Assembly: GCA_947461705.1 (NCBI GenBank)
Contig: CANHMF010000007.1
Span: forward strand, 1 to 38,409
Source of the DNA: Synechococcaceae cyanobacterium
GTDB lineage: Bacteria; Cyanobacteriota; Cyanobacteriia; PCC-6307; Cyanobiaceae
DNA: 38,409 nucleotides
Direction of reading: 5' to 3'
Each line of letters begins with the position of its first letter. Within the stretch, counting starts at the first letter, position 1. Shown in pieces: positions 10,536 to 21,460 of this stretch. Position numbers and translations under genes: made by a program. The notes below the pieces were generated by a model that saw only the letters and a list, made by a program, of their open reading frames with translations, was not told where the DNA came from and ran no database searches.

Positions 10536-11617
10536 GGAGTCGGCTGGGGTGGCTGCTGGTTCTGCAGCCCCTGTTTAGAGCTGGGATGGCTCAACCACAG
10601 GTGCTCGCGGTCCCAGTGCAGTGCCTGGCCGTGGGGCAGGGCCCAGGACCCTGGTCCCCGCATGGGGGCCAGCTGCAGCAGCAGGGCGTCCAGTGACCGT
10701 GCGGCGAGGGTGTGCCCGCTGTGCTGCTCCAGCCAGCGGTGCAGCAAGCGGCGCTGGTTGGCTGGATGCAGGGCCATCAAGGCGCGCCGGTCGAGGCGCT
10801 CTGCCGTCTCTGGGGTGGTCGAGGTCAAGGCCCGGAGGCCGAGGTCCGTGAGGTCGTCGCCGGCGTCCTGCTCCGCGGCCAGCCGTTCGCTCAGGGCGCT
10901 GATGCGCTGGCTGGCGCCGGGGTGCAGGGCTTCCAGCACCGGCAACACCTCCGCTCGCACCCGGTTACGACTGAAGCGCGGATTGGCATTGCTGGGATCC
11001 GTCCAGAGGGGCAGGCCCCAGCGCTCGCAGATGGCCAGGGTTTCCCTCCGGCTGAGGTCCAACAGGGGCCGTACCAGGGTGATCGTCGAGCCTGCGCTCA
11101 GGGGCCGTTGCCGTCGCAAGCTGCCCAGCCCGGCGGCGTGGCTGCCGCGGGCCAGCTGCAACAGCAGGGTTTCGCTGCGGTCGCTGGCGGTGTGGCCGGT
11201 GAGCACGTGGTTGCAGCCGATCTGCAGGGCCAGGGCCTCCAGGCGGGCGTAGCGCCAGTGGCGGGCTGCGGCTTCCGTCTGAGGGACGGCAGGGTCGGCC
11301 TGTTCCACGCGGATCGGTAGGCCCTGCTCGAGGGCCCACGCCTGCAGCTCCCTGGCCTGCGCGCCGGCCTCCGCCCTCCAGCCGTGGTTGCCATGCCACA
11401 GGTGCAGGGGCCAGTGGTGGAGTCGCTGCAGGTCCTGGAGGAGCCGGGCCATGGCCATGGAGTCCTGCCCGCCGGACACGGCCAGCAGCAGAGGGCGGCC
11501 CGGAGGCAGCAGCGTGGGGTTGTGCAGCAGCTGCTGGTGCAGCCGCGCGTGCAGGGGGCTCCAGGGCGGCCGTGGCGCATGGGCGACCGGGGGCTCGGAT
11601 GGGAGAATGGGATTCAT
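10532..11617 (-). CDS. tilS: tRNA(Ile)-lysidine synthase
   Basis: LLLAVSGGQDSMAMARLL PP-loop motif, TGHTASDRSETLLLQLARGS, NRVRAEVLP. ATG at 11617 (MNPILPSEPP...) preferred over the 12394 ORF start, which is antisense to DUF561. Confidence 0.93.
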   Translation of the reverse strand: MNPILPSEPPVAHAPRPPWSPLHARLHQQLLHNPTLLPPGRPLLLAVSGGQDSMAMARLLQDLQRLHHWPLHLWHGNHGWRAEAGAQARELQAWALEQGLPIRVEQADPAVPQTEAAARHWRYARLEALALQIGCNHVLTGHTASDRSETLLLQLARGSHAAGLGSLRRQRPLSAGSTITLVRPLLDLSRRETLAICERWGLPLWTDPSNANPRFSRNRVRAEVLPVLEALHPGASQRISALSERLAAEQDAGDDLTDLGLRALTSTTPETAERLDRRALMALHPANQRRLLHRWLEQHSGHTLAARSLDALLLQLAPMRGPGSWALPHGQALHWDREHLWLSHPSSKQGLQNQQPPQPTP

Positions 11618-12388
11618 ATGTGTCCTGAGCCGATGTCCCGTCTCCACCGTCTGCCCACCCAGCTGCAGCAGGCGCTGGTGTCGCGCCGTCTGCTCAAGGT
11701 GATCGCGGGGCTCACCAACTTTGATGCCGCTTCTGTGGAGCGCATCAGCCGCGCGGCCGGCCTCGGCGGCGCCGATGTGATCGATGTGGCCTGTGATCCC
11801 GCCCTGGTGACCCTGGCTGCAGCCGTGAGCGGTCTGCCCATCTGCGTGTCGGCGGTGGATCCTGAGCTGTTCCCCGCAGCGGTGGCCGCCGGCGCTGCCA
11901 TGGTGGAGATTGGCAACTACGACGCCTTCTACCCCCTCGGCCGTGTCTTTGATGCCGCGGAAGTGCTCGAGCTCACCCGCCGCACCCGCGAGCTGCTGCC
12001 CGAGGTGGTGCTGAGCGTCACCGTGCCCCACGTGCTGCCCCTCGACCAGCAGGAGCAGCTGGCGGTGGATCTCCAGGCCGCCGGTGCCGACATCATCCAG
12101 ACCGAAGGTGGCACCAGTGCCAAGCCCTTCAGCCCCGGCAGCCTGGGCCTGATCGAGAAGGCGGCGCCCACCCTGGCCGCGGCCCATGCCATCAGCCGCG
12201 CCGTGGCCCTGCCCGTGTTGTGTGCCTCGGGTCTCTCGGCGGTCACCCTGCCCATGGCCATCGCCGCCGGTGCCGCGGGCGTGGGGGTGGGTTCCGCCGT
12301 GAACCGCCTCAACGATGAGCTCGCCATGGTGGCGGTGGTGCGCAGCCTGCGGGAAGCCCTGTCGATCGGCGCAACGATTGCCGTTTGA
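11618..12388 (+). CDS. DUF561 family protein (TIM-barrel-like, cyanobacterial)
   Basis: RLPTQLQQALVSRRLLKVIAGLTNFDAASVERISRAAGLGGADVIDVACDP matches the family as I know it. Alternative ATG at 11633. Confidence 0.85.
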   Translation: MCPEPMSRLHRLPTQLQQALVSRRLLKVIAGLTNFDAASVERISRAAGLGGADVIDVACDPALVTLAAAVSGLPICVSAVDPELFPAAVAAGAAMVEIGNYDAFYPLGRVFDAAEVLELTRRTRELLPEVVLSVTVPHVLPLDQQEQLAVDLQAAGADIIQTEGGTSAKPFSPGSLGLIEKAAPTLAAAHAISRAVALPVLCASGLSAVTLPMAIAAGAAGVGVGSAVNRLNDELAMVAVVRSLREALSIGATIAV

Positions 12389-12456
12389 CGCCACTGGCTG
12401 TGGTACCAGCGTGAGCCCATGACTACGTTGCGGGGGTTGATCCCTGCCCGTCTGTC

Positions 12457-12885
12457 ATGGGTTCTCTGATGTGGCTTCTGCAGTGGCCGATCCGAGCCAT
12501 TGTGCTGTTGATCGTGGCCTGGCTCCCCCTCGGTGTTGAGGTGAGCAGCTTCCCGATCGCCCTGCTATCTGCCGTGGTCATCGGCCTGCTGGGTACGGTG
12601 CTGATCTGGCCGTTGAAGCTCGTGTTTGGTCCGGTGTGGGCCATCACCAGTCTGGGTGGCCTGATCAGCCCCGTGAGCCTGCTGTTCAACTGGATCATCA
12701 CGGTGGTTCTGTTTGGCCTGGCGGCCTGGCTGATCAAGGGGTTCCGCCTCAAGAACGGCCTGGTGAGCGCGATTCTCGGCGGCGTGGTGTACGCCGTGCT
12801 CTCGGCGATCATCCTGCGGCTGCTGGGTCTCGACGTTGACTTCACGCGGGCGGCAGCGCTGATCACGGCAGCCCCCGTGGCTTGA
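12457..12885 (+). CDS. Phage holin family 4 / YvlD-like membrane protein
   Basis: About 140 aa with several hydrophobic helices (ALLSAVVIGLLGTVLIWPLKLV, LLFNWIITVVLFGLAAWLIKGFRLKNGLVSAILGGVVYAVLSAII). ATG at 12469 also possible. Confidence 0.7.
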   Translation: MGSLMWLLQWPIRAIVLLIVAWLPLGVEVSSFPIALLSAVVIGLLGTVLIWPLKLVFGPVWAITSLGGLISPVSLLFNWIITVVLFGLAAWLIKGFRLKNGLVSAILGGVVYAVLSAIILRLLGLDVDFTRAAALITAAPVA

Positions 12886-12935
12886 GCCGCGCTGGCTGAG
12901 TCACGGCTGGTGCAGTGGCCCCCGAGAATGGGGGC

Positions 12936-14942
<2,007 letters not shown>

Positions 14943-14974
14943 GCCACCATGGGCCGTATTGCCCTGGTCTGTTG

Positions 14975-16492
14975 ATGCCTGTCCGTTCCCTGCTTCGCAC
15001 CGCCGCCGCCACGGCTGTCATCGCCGGTGCCCTGCCGGTGGGAGCCATTGAGCAGGTGCAGATCCGGTTCCCGTTTGTGGACGAGAGCTTCAACCTGAAG
15101 GTGAGTGAGCTGGCTGATCCCCAGGCTCTTCTGAATGGCAACAGCGATCTGGCCGAGCTGGACCGGGCCACGGATGGGGTGATCGGTCGGGGCCTGATTC
15201 AGGTGTTCAAAACACCGCTGCCCATCAGCGGCGGTGTCTTCGACCAGGCCACGGACTCCCCGCTGGTCAATCAGTCGTTGATGGTGCTCTCCTCGATGGG
15301 TGCGCTGGAGGGATTGCCCACCAAGACCCTCACGGCGGCCCAGTTGTCGGCCGCCATCAACAAATCGGCCGTGGGCGGGCAGGTGACTCTGCTCTCCCTG
15401 CTGCAGGCCCTCCCCGGTGACACCGCCCGAGTGGACCTGGCGCGGATGGTGTTTCTGATGAATCGCAATGCCCGCCAGCGGCAGCGCACCGAGCAGCTTG
15501 TGAACAGCCTGCCTTCTGCCAGCAGTGATCCTGGGTTGAGCGGCGCGGGCTCCCTGGCGGTGCAGCGGGGTCAGCTCAGCCTGCCCGTGGCCCATCGCCC
15601 GGAGCCCCTGCAACTGGTGCTGATCCAGCCCACCACCCAGGCCAACGGGCGCCTGGTGGTGATTTCCCATGGGCTTTGGGATGGCCCCGAGAGTTTTGAG
15701 GGCTGGGCCAACCACCTGGCCAGCCGCGGTTACACGGTGGTGTTGCCCTTGCACCCCGGCAGCGACAAGGACCAGCAGCAGGCCATGCTGAATGGTGAGG
15801 TGCCGCCCCCCAGCCCTTCGGAACTGCGGCTGAGGCCCCTGGATGTCACGGCGGTGCTGGACGCTGTTCAGGCCAATCGCCTGCAGGGCCTCAAGGGCGT
15901 CAGCGCCGAGTCCGTGGTGGTGGTGGGTCATTCCTGGGGGGCGATCACGGCCCTGCAGCTGGCGGGGGGCCGGGCCACCGCGGCCGCCCTTCAGCAACGC
16001 TGTCCTGACGTGAACGATCCCGACCGCACCTTCAGCTGGCTGCTGCAGTGCACGTTTGAATCGTCCGTGGATCAGGCCGCGGTGAATGATCCCCGGGTGA
16101 AGGCGGTGGTGGCGGTGAGCCCCCCGATTGGCCTGTTGTTCGATCCCGTGGCCGCTTCGGCCCTGCAGGCCCGCACCCTGTTGGTGAGCGGCAGTCGCGA
16201 TTGGGTGGTGCCCCCCGATCCCGAGGCGCTGGTTCCCTTTGCCGCCACCTCCCCGGCCGGCCATCGCCTGGTGCTGGCCAAGGGCGGCGACCACTTCAAT
16301 CTGCGGGCCCCTGCCAAGCAGGCCGCTGCACCGCTGTCGCCGCTGATCCTGGCCTGGGTGAACGGCGCCTATGCCGCCGGTGCCCAGGTGGCGCCGGCCG
16401 CTGGCGCCCCCAGCCTGCTCCCTCCCAGCGGTTGGGGCAGTGCCGAGATGGTGTTGGTGGATGTGCCCTCCGCCCAGGCCGCTGCCCGCTAG
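14975..16492 (+). CDS. Alpha/beta hydrolase with N-terminal DUF1400-type region, predicted exported
   Basis: Signal-like N-terminus MPVRSLLRTAAATAVIAGALPVGAIEQV; nucleophile elbow GHSWG; C-terminal GGDHFNL. Confidence 0.8.
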   Translation: MPVRSLLRTAAATAVIAGALPVGAIEQVQIRFPFVDESFNLKVSELADPQALLNGNSDLAELDRATDGVIGRGLIQVFKTPLPISGGVFDQATDSPLVNQSLMVLSSMGALEGLPTKTLTAAQLSAAINKSAVGGQVTLLSLLQALPGDTARVDLARMVFLMNRNARQRQRTEQLVNSLPSASSDPGLSGAGSLAVQRGQLSLPVAHRPEPLQLVLIQPTTQANGRLVVISHGLWDGPESFEGWANHLASRGYTVVLPLHPGSDKDQQQAMLNGEVPPPSPSELRLRPLDVTAVLDAVQANRLQGLKGVSAESVVVVGHSWGAITALQLAGGRATAAALQQRCPDVNDPDRTFSWLLQCTFESSVDQAAVNDPRVKAVVAVSPPIGLLFDPVAASALQARTLLVSGSRDWVVPPDPEALVPFAATSPAGHRLVLAKGGDHFNLRAPAKQAAAPLSPLILAWVNGAYAAGAQVAPAAGAPSLLPPSGWGSAEMVLVDVPSAQAAAR

Positions 16493-16584
16493 CGCGAGCG
16501 CTGCCGCTTTGCAAGGTCTTTCTGTGGATTTGCCTTCAACCCCTTGAACTCTCGCTAAGCCTGCGTTAATCGCGATGGCAACTG

Positions 16585-18723
16585 GTGGGTCTTTACCTGC
16601 TGCATCTGCATCTCCACGGCCTGTTTCGCAGCCAAGATCTGGAACTGGGCCGGGATGCCGATACCGGCGGTCAGACCACCTACGTGCATGAACTGGTGCG
16701 CAGCCTGGCGGCCCGCCCCGAGGTGGAGCGGGTGGAGGTGGTGACGCGCCAGATCCATGACAGGCGGGTTTCGCCCGACTACGGGCAGCCGCGCGAGCCC
16801 CTGGGTTCCGCTGCTGCGATCCTGCGCTTCCCCTGCGGCCCCCGCCGCTACCTCCGCAAGGAACAGCTCTGGCCCCATCTCGAGGAGATGGCCGATGCCC
16901 TCACCGCCCACATCACCGCGCAGCCACGTCGCCCCGACTGGATCCATGCCCACTACGCCGACGCCGGCTATGTGGGGGCACTGGTGAGTCAGCGGCTGGG
17001 GATCCCCCTGGTGTTCACGGGCCATTCCCTCGGCCGCGAGAAGCAGCGCCGCCTGCTGGCCGGTGGCATGGCCCACGATCAGATCGAGCAGCAGTACGCC
17101 ATCGCTCAGCGCATGGAGGCCGAGGAGCTGGCCCTGGCCCAGAGCTCCCTGGTGGTGACCAGCACCCGCCAGGAGGCGGAGCATCAATACGCCCGCTACG
17201 ACCATTTCCGACCTGAGCTGGCGGAGGTGGTGCCGCCGGGGGTGGATGCCCGCCGCTTTCATCCCCACTGGCTGAAGGCCGAAGACCGGGAGGTTCAAGG
17301 GCTGATCGCGCCCTTCCTGCGGGATCCCGCCCTGCCGCCGTTGCTGGCCATCTGCCGGGCCGAGCGCCGCAAGAACATTCCTGCCCTGCTGGAGGCCTAT
17401 GGCCGTTCGGCTCTGCTGCGGCAACGCCACAACCTGGTGTTGGTGCTGGGCTGTCGCCACGATCCGCGCCAGATGGAGAAGCAGCAGCGGGATCTGTTCC
17501 AGCAGGTGTTTGAGCTGGTGGATCGCTTCGATCTCTACGGCCAGGTGGCCTATCCGAAGCAGCACCGCGGCGAGCAGATTCCCGCGGTGTACCGCTGGGC
17601 GGCCCGCCGCCAGGGCGTGTTTGTGAATCCCGCCCTCACCGAGCCCTTCGGACTCACGCTGTTGGAGGCCGCGGCCAGTGGCCTGCCGCTGGTGGCCACC
17701 GATGACGGCGGCCCCCGCGACATCCTGCAGCGCTGCGGCAATGGCCTGCTGGTGGATGTCACGGATCTCGATGGCCTGCAGGAGGCCCTGGAAACGGCGG
17801 GGTCCGATCCGCAGCAATGGCGCCGCTGGCGTGACAACGGCATCGAGGCGGTGAGCCGTAGCTTCAGCTGGGATGCCCATGTGTGCAGCTACTTGGGCCA
17901 TGCCACCCGCCGCTGCCAGGAGGCCACGCAGCATCTGCTCCCCCAGGTGGACCCCCAACCGCTGACGCTGCCCCGGGCCGAGCGGCTGGTGATGCTGGAT
18001 CTGGATCGCTGCCTGGAGGCCCCTGATGCCGCAGGCCTGGAGCAATTGCGCCAGCGGTTATCGGCGGATCCGGCCAGTGGGGTGGGCATTCTCAGTGGCC
18101 GCAGTTTCAAGGCGGCCCGGCTGCGCTACGCCGATCTGCAGCTGCGCGATCCCCAGGTGTGGATCGTGCAGGCCGGTACGGAGATTCGCTATGGCTCTGC
18201 CGGTGAACTGGATCACGCCTGGCAGGAGCAGATCGCCCGGGGCTGGTGCCGCCAGGGCGTGGAACAGGTGCTTCGGGAGTTGGAGCCCCGGCTCTGCCTC
18301 CAGCCCGAGGCGAATCAGGGCCCGTACAAGGTGAGCTACCTGTTGCAGCCTCCGCCGGAAGGCGTGCTGGAGATGGTGCGCCAGAAGCTGCGCCATCGCC
18401 GCCTGGATGCGCGGCCCCATCTGTTCCGCCACTGGTATCTGGATGTGCTGCCGCTGCGGGCTTCCAGGGCGGAGGCCATCCGCCATCTGGCCCTGCGTTG
18501 GGCCCTGCCCCTGGAGCGCATTCTGGTGGTGGCCTCCCAGGGGGATGAGGCCCTGCTGCGGGGCGAGCCCCTGGGTGTGGTGATCGGGGAACGCCCAAGC
18601 GCTCCCCGGGGGCTGCAACGCCGGCGCAAACTGTTTGTGTCCTCCAGTTCCCAGGCCTGGGGCGTCCTGGAGGGGCTGGATCACTTCCGATTTCTGCAGC
18701 GCTCCGGCGCCGTTCGAGGCTGA
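16585..18723 (+). CDS. sps: Sucrose-phosphate synthase, GT4 glycosyltransferase plus C-terminal SPP-like HAD domain
   Basis: LLHLHLHGLFRSQDLELGRDADTGGQTTYVHELVRSLA, FVNPALTEPFGLTLLEAAASGLPLVATDDGGPRDI, followed by an HAD-like region starting MLDLDRCLEA. GTG start. Confidence 0.92.
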   Translation: MGLYLLHLHLHGLFRSQDLELGRDADTGGQTTYVHELVRSLAARPEVERVEVVTRQIHDRRVSPDYGQPREPLGSAAAILRFPCGPRRYLRKEQLWPHLEEMADALTAHITAQPRRPDWIHAHYADAGYVGALVSQRLGIPLVFTGHSLGREKQRRLLAGGMAHDQIEQQYAIAQRMEAEELALAQSSLVVTSTRQEAEHQYARYDHFRPELAEVVPPGVDARRFHPHWLKAEDREVQGLIAPFLRDPALPPLLAICRAERRKNIPALLEAYGRSALLRQRHNLVLVLGCRHDPRQMEKQQRDLFQQVFELVDRFDLYGQVAYPKQHRGEQIPAVYRWAARRQGVFVNPALTEPFGLTLLEAAASGLPLVATDDGGPRDILQRCGNGLLVDVTDLDGLQEALETAGSDPQQWRRWRDNGIEAVSRSFSWDAHVCSYLGHATRRCQEATQHLLPQVDPQPLTLPRAERLVMLDLDRCLEAPDAAGLEQLRQRLSADPASGVGILSGRSFKAARLRYADLQLRDPQVWIVQAGTEIRYGSAGELDHAWQEQIARGWCRQGVEQVLRELEPRLCLQPEANQGPYKVSYLLQPPPEGVLEMVRQKLRHRRLDARPHLFRHWYLDVLPLRASRAEAIRHLALRWALPLERILVVASQGDEALLRGEPLGVVIGERPSAPRGLQRRRKLFVSSSSQAWGVLEGLDHFRFLQRSGAVRG

Positions 18724-18725
18724 GC

Positions 18726-19742
18726 TCAGATCGGCGGTTCCTGGCTCTTGTACGACGCGTGATTGGGGTTGAGGTCCGGCATCCAGTAGCTGATGTCGTC
18801 GTGCCAGTAGGGCGGTCCCGAGAGACGGCTGGAGGTGAGCTTGGTGGTGCCCATCGCGCTCAGCAGGGTGCCCATGTCCACGGGTGAGAGGTCGGTGCGG
18901 ATGTCGCTGCCGGCGATCTTCAGCAGCTCGGGGATGCGGGTCACCATGGCGGGGTTCGCCAGTTTGCGGAACACCTCTGCCAGCACCAGCTTCTGGCGTT
19001 CCATGCGGCCGATATCCCCCAGTTCATCGTGGCGGAAGCGCAGGAAGCCCTCGAGCTCCTGGCCTTTGAGCAGCTGGCGGCCGGGGTACAGGTCGATGTA
19101 GAGCCCCTGGCTGTTGTCCACGTAGTACATGCGCTTGGGCACGTCCACGTCCACCCCGCCCAGGGCATCGGCCAGGCGCTGCACCGCCTGCAGATTCACC
19201 AGCAGGTAGCGATCCACCGGTGCCGCGATCAGCTTGGTGAGCTCCTGCTTCACCATGGCCACATCGCCGCTGCTGTACAGCGCGTTGGCCTTCATCACGC
19301 CGTACTTGTTGGACTCGATGAAGGTGTCGCGTGGAATCTGGGTGAGTTCGGTGCGGCCGTCCTTGAGCTGCACGGTGAACATCACATCGGTGTTGGTGGA
19401 CACGTTGTCCGTACCCATCACCACGATCCGACGGTTGCCCATGCCGGCCGGTGTCACCAGGGAGGTGAGCACGCCGCCGGGATGGGGCAGGGCCCCCAGG
19501 GCCACCTTCGCCAGCTGGGGCAGCGGGCCGCTCAGGCCATAGCCCAGCCCCATGCCGGCCAGGAACAGGGGCAGCCGGGCCAGGCCGCCGCGTCGGGGGG
19601 GGCGCTTGGCCTGACTGGCCTTGCGTGGCTTGGCGCGCTCCCTCTGGCGGCGGGTTTCCAGATCCGTCACCGTCGCGGTGCGGCCCTGCCTCCGATCGCG
19701 GCGGGGGCGGCTGGGGCTGCGGTTCGGCTGGGCTTGGGACAT
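18726..19742 (-). CDS. LytR/CpsA/Psr (LCP) family protein
   Basis: VVMGTDNVSTNTDVMFTVQLKDGRTELTQIPRDTFIE..., KANALYSSGDV, LGGVDVDVPKRMYYVDNSQGLYIDLYPGRQLLKGQELEGFLRFRHDELGDIGRMERQ. Confidence 0.92.
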   Translation of the reverse strand: MSQAQPNRSPSRPRRDRRQGRTATVTDLETRRQRERAKPRKASQAKRPPRRGGLARLPLFLAGMGLGYGLSGPLPQLAKVALGALPHPGGVLTSLVTPAGMGNRRIVVMGTDNVSTNTDVMFTVQLKDGRTELTQIPRDTFIESNKYGVMKANALYSSGDVAMVKQELTKLIAAPVDRYLLVNLQAVQRLADALGGVDVDVPKRMYYVDNSQGLYIDLYPGRQLLKGQELEGFLRFRHDELGDIGRMERQKLVLAEVFRKLANPAMVTRIPELLKIAGSDIRTDLSPVDMGTLLSAMGTTKLTSSRLSGPPYWHDDISYWMPDLNPNHASYKSQEPPI

Positions 19743-19819
19743 GGCTGGCTTCTATGGCCGCACCATACGGTTCGAAACCCATCAGCACCAGAGGCGTTTG
19801 GGCCTCTCTGCCAACCGAT

Positions 19820-21001
19820 TCAGCGCACCGTGATCGCAGCCGCGGCACGATCGGCCTTGCTGCGGGCGTCATCCAGGTCGGCGCCACTGGCCAGGGCCAC
19901 ACCCATGCGCCGGTGGGGGCGGGCATCGGGCTTACCAAAGAGCAGCACCTGCACATCGGCCTCGGCCAGGGCCTGTTCCAGGCCATCGACGTGCACGCTC
20001 TCACTGGCGTGCTCCGCCAGGATCACGCGGCTGGCGGCGGAGCCCGTGGAGCGGATTTCGGGAATTGGCAGTCCCAGCACCGCGCGCAGATGTAGCTCGA
20101 ATTCGCTGAGGTTCTGCCCCACCAGGGTCACCAGCCCGGTGTCGTGGGGCCTGGGCGACAGCTCGGAAAACACCACCTCGCTGCCCCCAGCGGCTGTGGT
20201 GCACACAAAGAACTCCACGCCGAACAGGCCGGCACCGCCCAGGTTGTCGGTCACGGCACGGGCCATGGACTGGGCGGCCGCCAGCTGGTCCCAGTCCAGG
20301 TGGGCGGGCTGCCAGCTGCACTGGTAATCGCCCCGCTCCTGAATGTGGCCGATGGGTGGACAGAACAGGGTGGGCCCGGCCCACTGCTTCACCGTGAGCA
20401 GGGTGATCTCCTGCTCAAAGCGCAGGAACTCCTCCACGATCACCCGGGCGCCACTGCCGCGGGCACCGGCCATGGCGGCCTCCCAGGCGGCGTTGATCTC
20501 AGCGGGGCCCTCCACCACGGACTGGCCCTTGCCCGAGGAGCTCATCACCGGTTTCACCACCACGGGCCAGCCCAGGGGTGCGGCCGCGGCGGCCAGCTCC
20601 TCGGCGCTGCTGGCATAGGCGTAGCGGGCCGTGCGCAGGCCCAGCTCGCCCGCGGCCAGGTCGCGGATGCGGTCGCGGTTCATGGTCACCGCCGTGGCCC
20701 GGGCGGTGGGGATCACGGTGAGGCCTTCCCCCTCGAGGTCCGCCAGGGCATCCACCGCCAGGGCCTCGATCTCCGGGATCACCACATCGGGGCGGTGCTG
20801 CCGCACCACCGCCTTGAGCGCTTCGGGATCCGTCATGGCGATCACCTCGGCCACGTCGGCCACCTGCATGGCGGGTGCGCCGGCATAGCGATCCACCGCG
20901 ATGACGCGGCAGCCGAGCCGCTGGGCGGCGATGGCCACTTCCTTGCCCAGTTCACCGCTGCCCAGGAGCATCAGGGTGCGGGGGAAGGGGTGTGGAGCCA
21001 T
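19820..21001 (-). CDS. purT: Phosphoribosylglycinamide formyltransferase 2
   Basis: LMLLGSGELGKEVAIAAQRLG, VVKPVMSSSGKGQSVV, ELSPRPHDTGLVTL: ATP-grasp PurT motifs. Confidence 0.96.
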   Translation of the reverse strand: MAPHPFPRTLMLLGSGELGKEVAIAAQRLGCRVIAVDRYAGAPAMQVADVAEVIAMTDPEALKAVVRQHRPDVVIPEIEALAVDALADLEGEGLTVIPTARATAVTMNRDRIRDLAAGELGLRTARYAYASSAEELAAAAAPLGWPVVVKPVMSSSGKGQSVVEGPAEINAAWEAAMAGARGSGARVIVEEFLRFEQEITLLTVKQWAGPTLFCPPIGHIQERGDYQCSWQPAHLDWDQLAAAQSMARAVTDNLGGAGLFGVEFFVCTTAAGGSEVVFSELSPRPHDTGLVTLVGQNLSEFELHLRAVLGLPIPEIRSTGSAASRVILAEHASESVHVDGLEQALAEADVQVLLFGKPDARPHRRMGVALASGADLDDARSKADRAAAAITVR

Positions 21002-21055
21002 GGCCGGAGCGCGGAGGCGAGATACTCCCCTGATCCTGCCCCGCCGATCAATCCC

Positions 21056-21226
21056 GTGCCGTTTCCCTCAGTGCTGGCCTTCTCCACGGCCGGCGATGCC
21101 GCCAACGGGCTGCTCAACGGCTGGGATATCGCCACTCTGCAGAAGTGGTCGTTGATCTATCTGGGGCTGTCGTCCCTGGCCTTTGTGGTGGTGTGGGTGG
21201 TGGGTTACCTGCGCAAGCCGGGTTGA
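21056..21226 (+). CDS. Small single-TM protein (56 aa)
   Basis: In-frame GTG gives MPFPSVLAFSTAGDAANGLLNGWDIATLQKWSLIYLGLSSLAFVVVWVVGYLRKPG with one clear TM helix and a positive tail. Gap between purT and mraY is otherwise unoccupied. Confidence 0.55.
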   Translation: MPFPSVLAFSTAGDAANGLLNGWDIATLQKWSLIYLGLSSLAFVVVWVVGYLRKPG

Positions 21227-21459
21227 TCGATCAGGGTGAGTTGGCGCACCGGCGGTTCCTCATCGATGAACCCGTAGGCCTCGAACACCTCGGCATTGCC
21301 GTGGGTGATGTGTTGGCCGTCGCTGTGGCGCTCGAGTGCGAAGCCCTCGGCCGCCATCCGCCGCATCAGGGCTGCCGCCTCCTCAAAGCGCGCGGCCATG
21401 GCCTCCAGGCTGGCGCAGTCGGCCGTTAGGCCCGTTTCCTTCCAGGTGAAGTAGGCCAT
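21205..21459 (-). CDS. Small conserved-looking cyanobacterial protein (84 aa)
   Basis: MAYFTWKETGLTADCASLEAMAARFEEAAALMRRMAAEGFALERHSDGQHITHGNAEVFEAYGFIDEEPPVRQLTLIDQPGLRR; starts 1 nt after the mraY stop on the same strand. Confidence 0.65.
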   Translation of the reverse strand: MAYFTWKETGLTADCASLEAMAARFEEAAALMRRMAAEGFALERHSDGQHITHGNAEVFEAYGFIDEEPPVRQLTLIDQPGLRR

Positions 21460-21460
21460 C

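Noticed and set aside
19769-19779. GGTTCGAAACC resembling a tRNA T-arm between the LCP gene and purT
   Set aside because: No matching acceptor, D-arm or anticodon arm could be placed on either strand at the required spacing.
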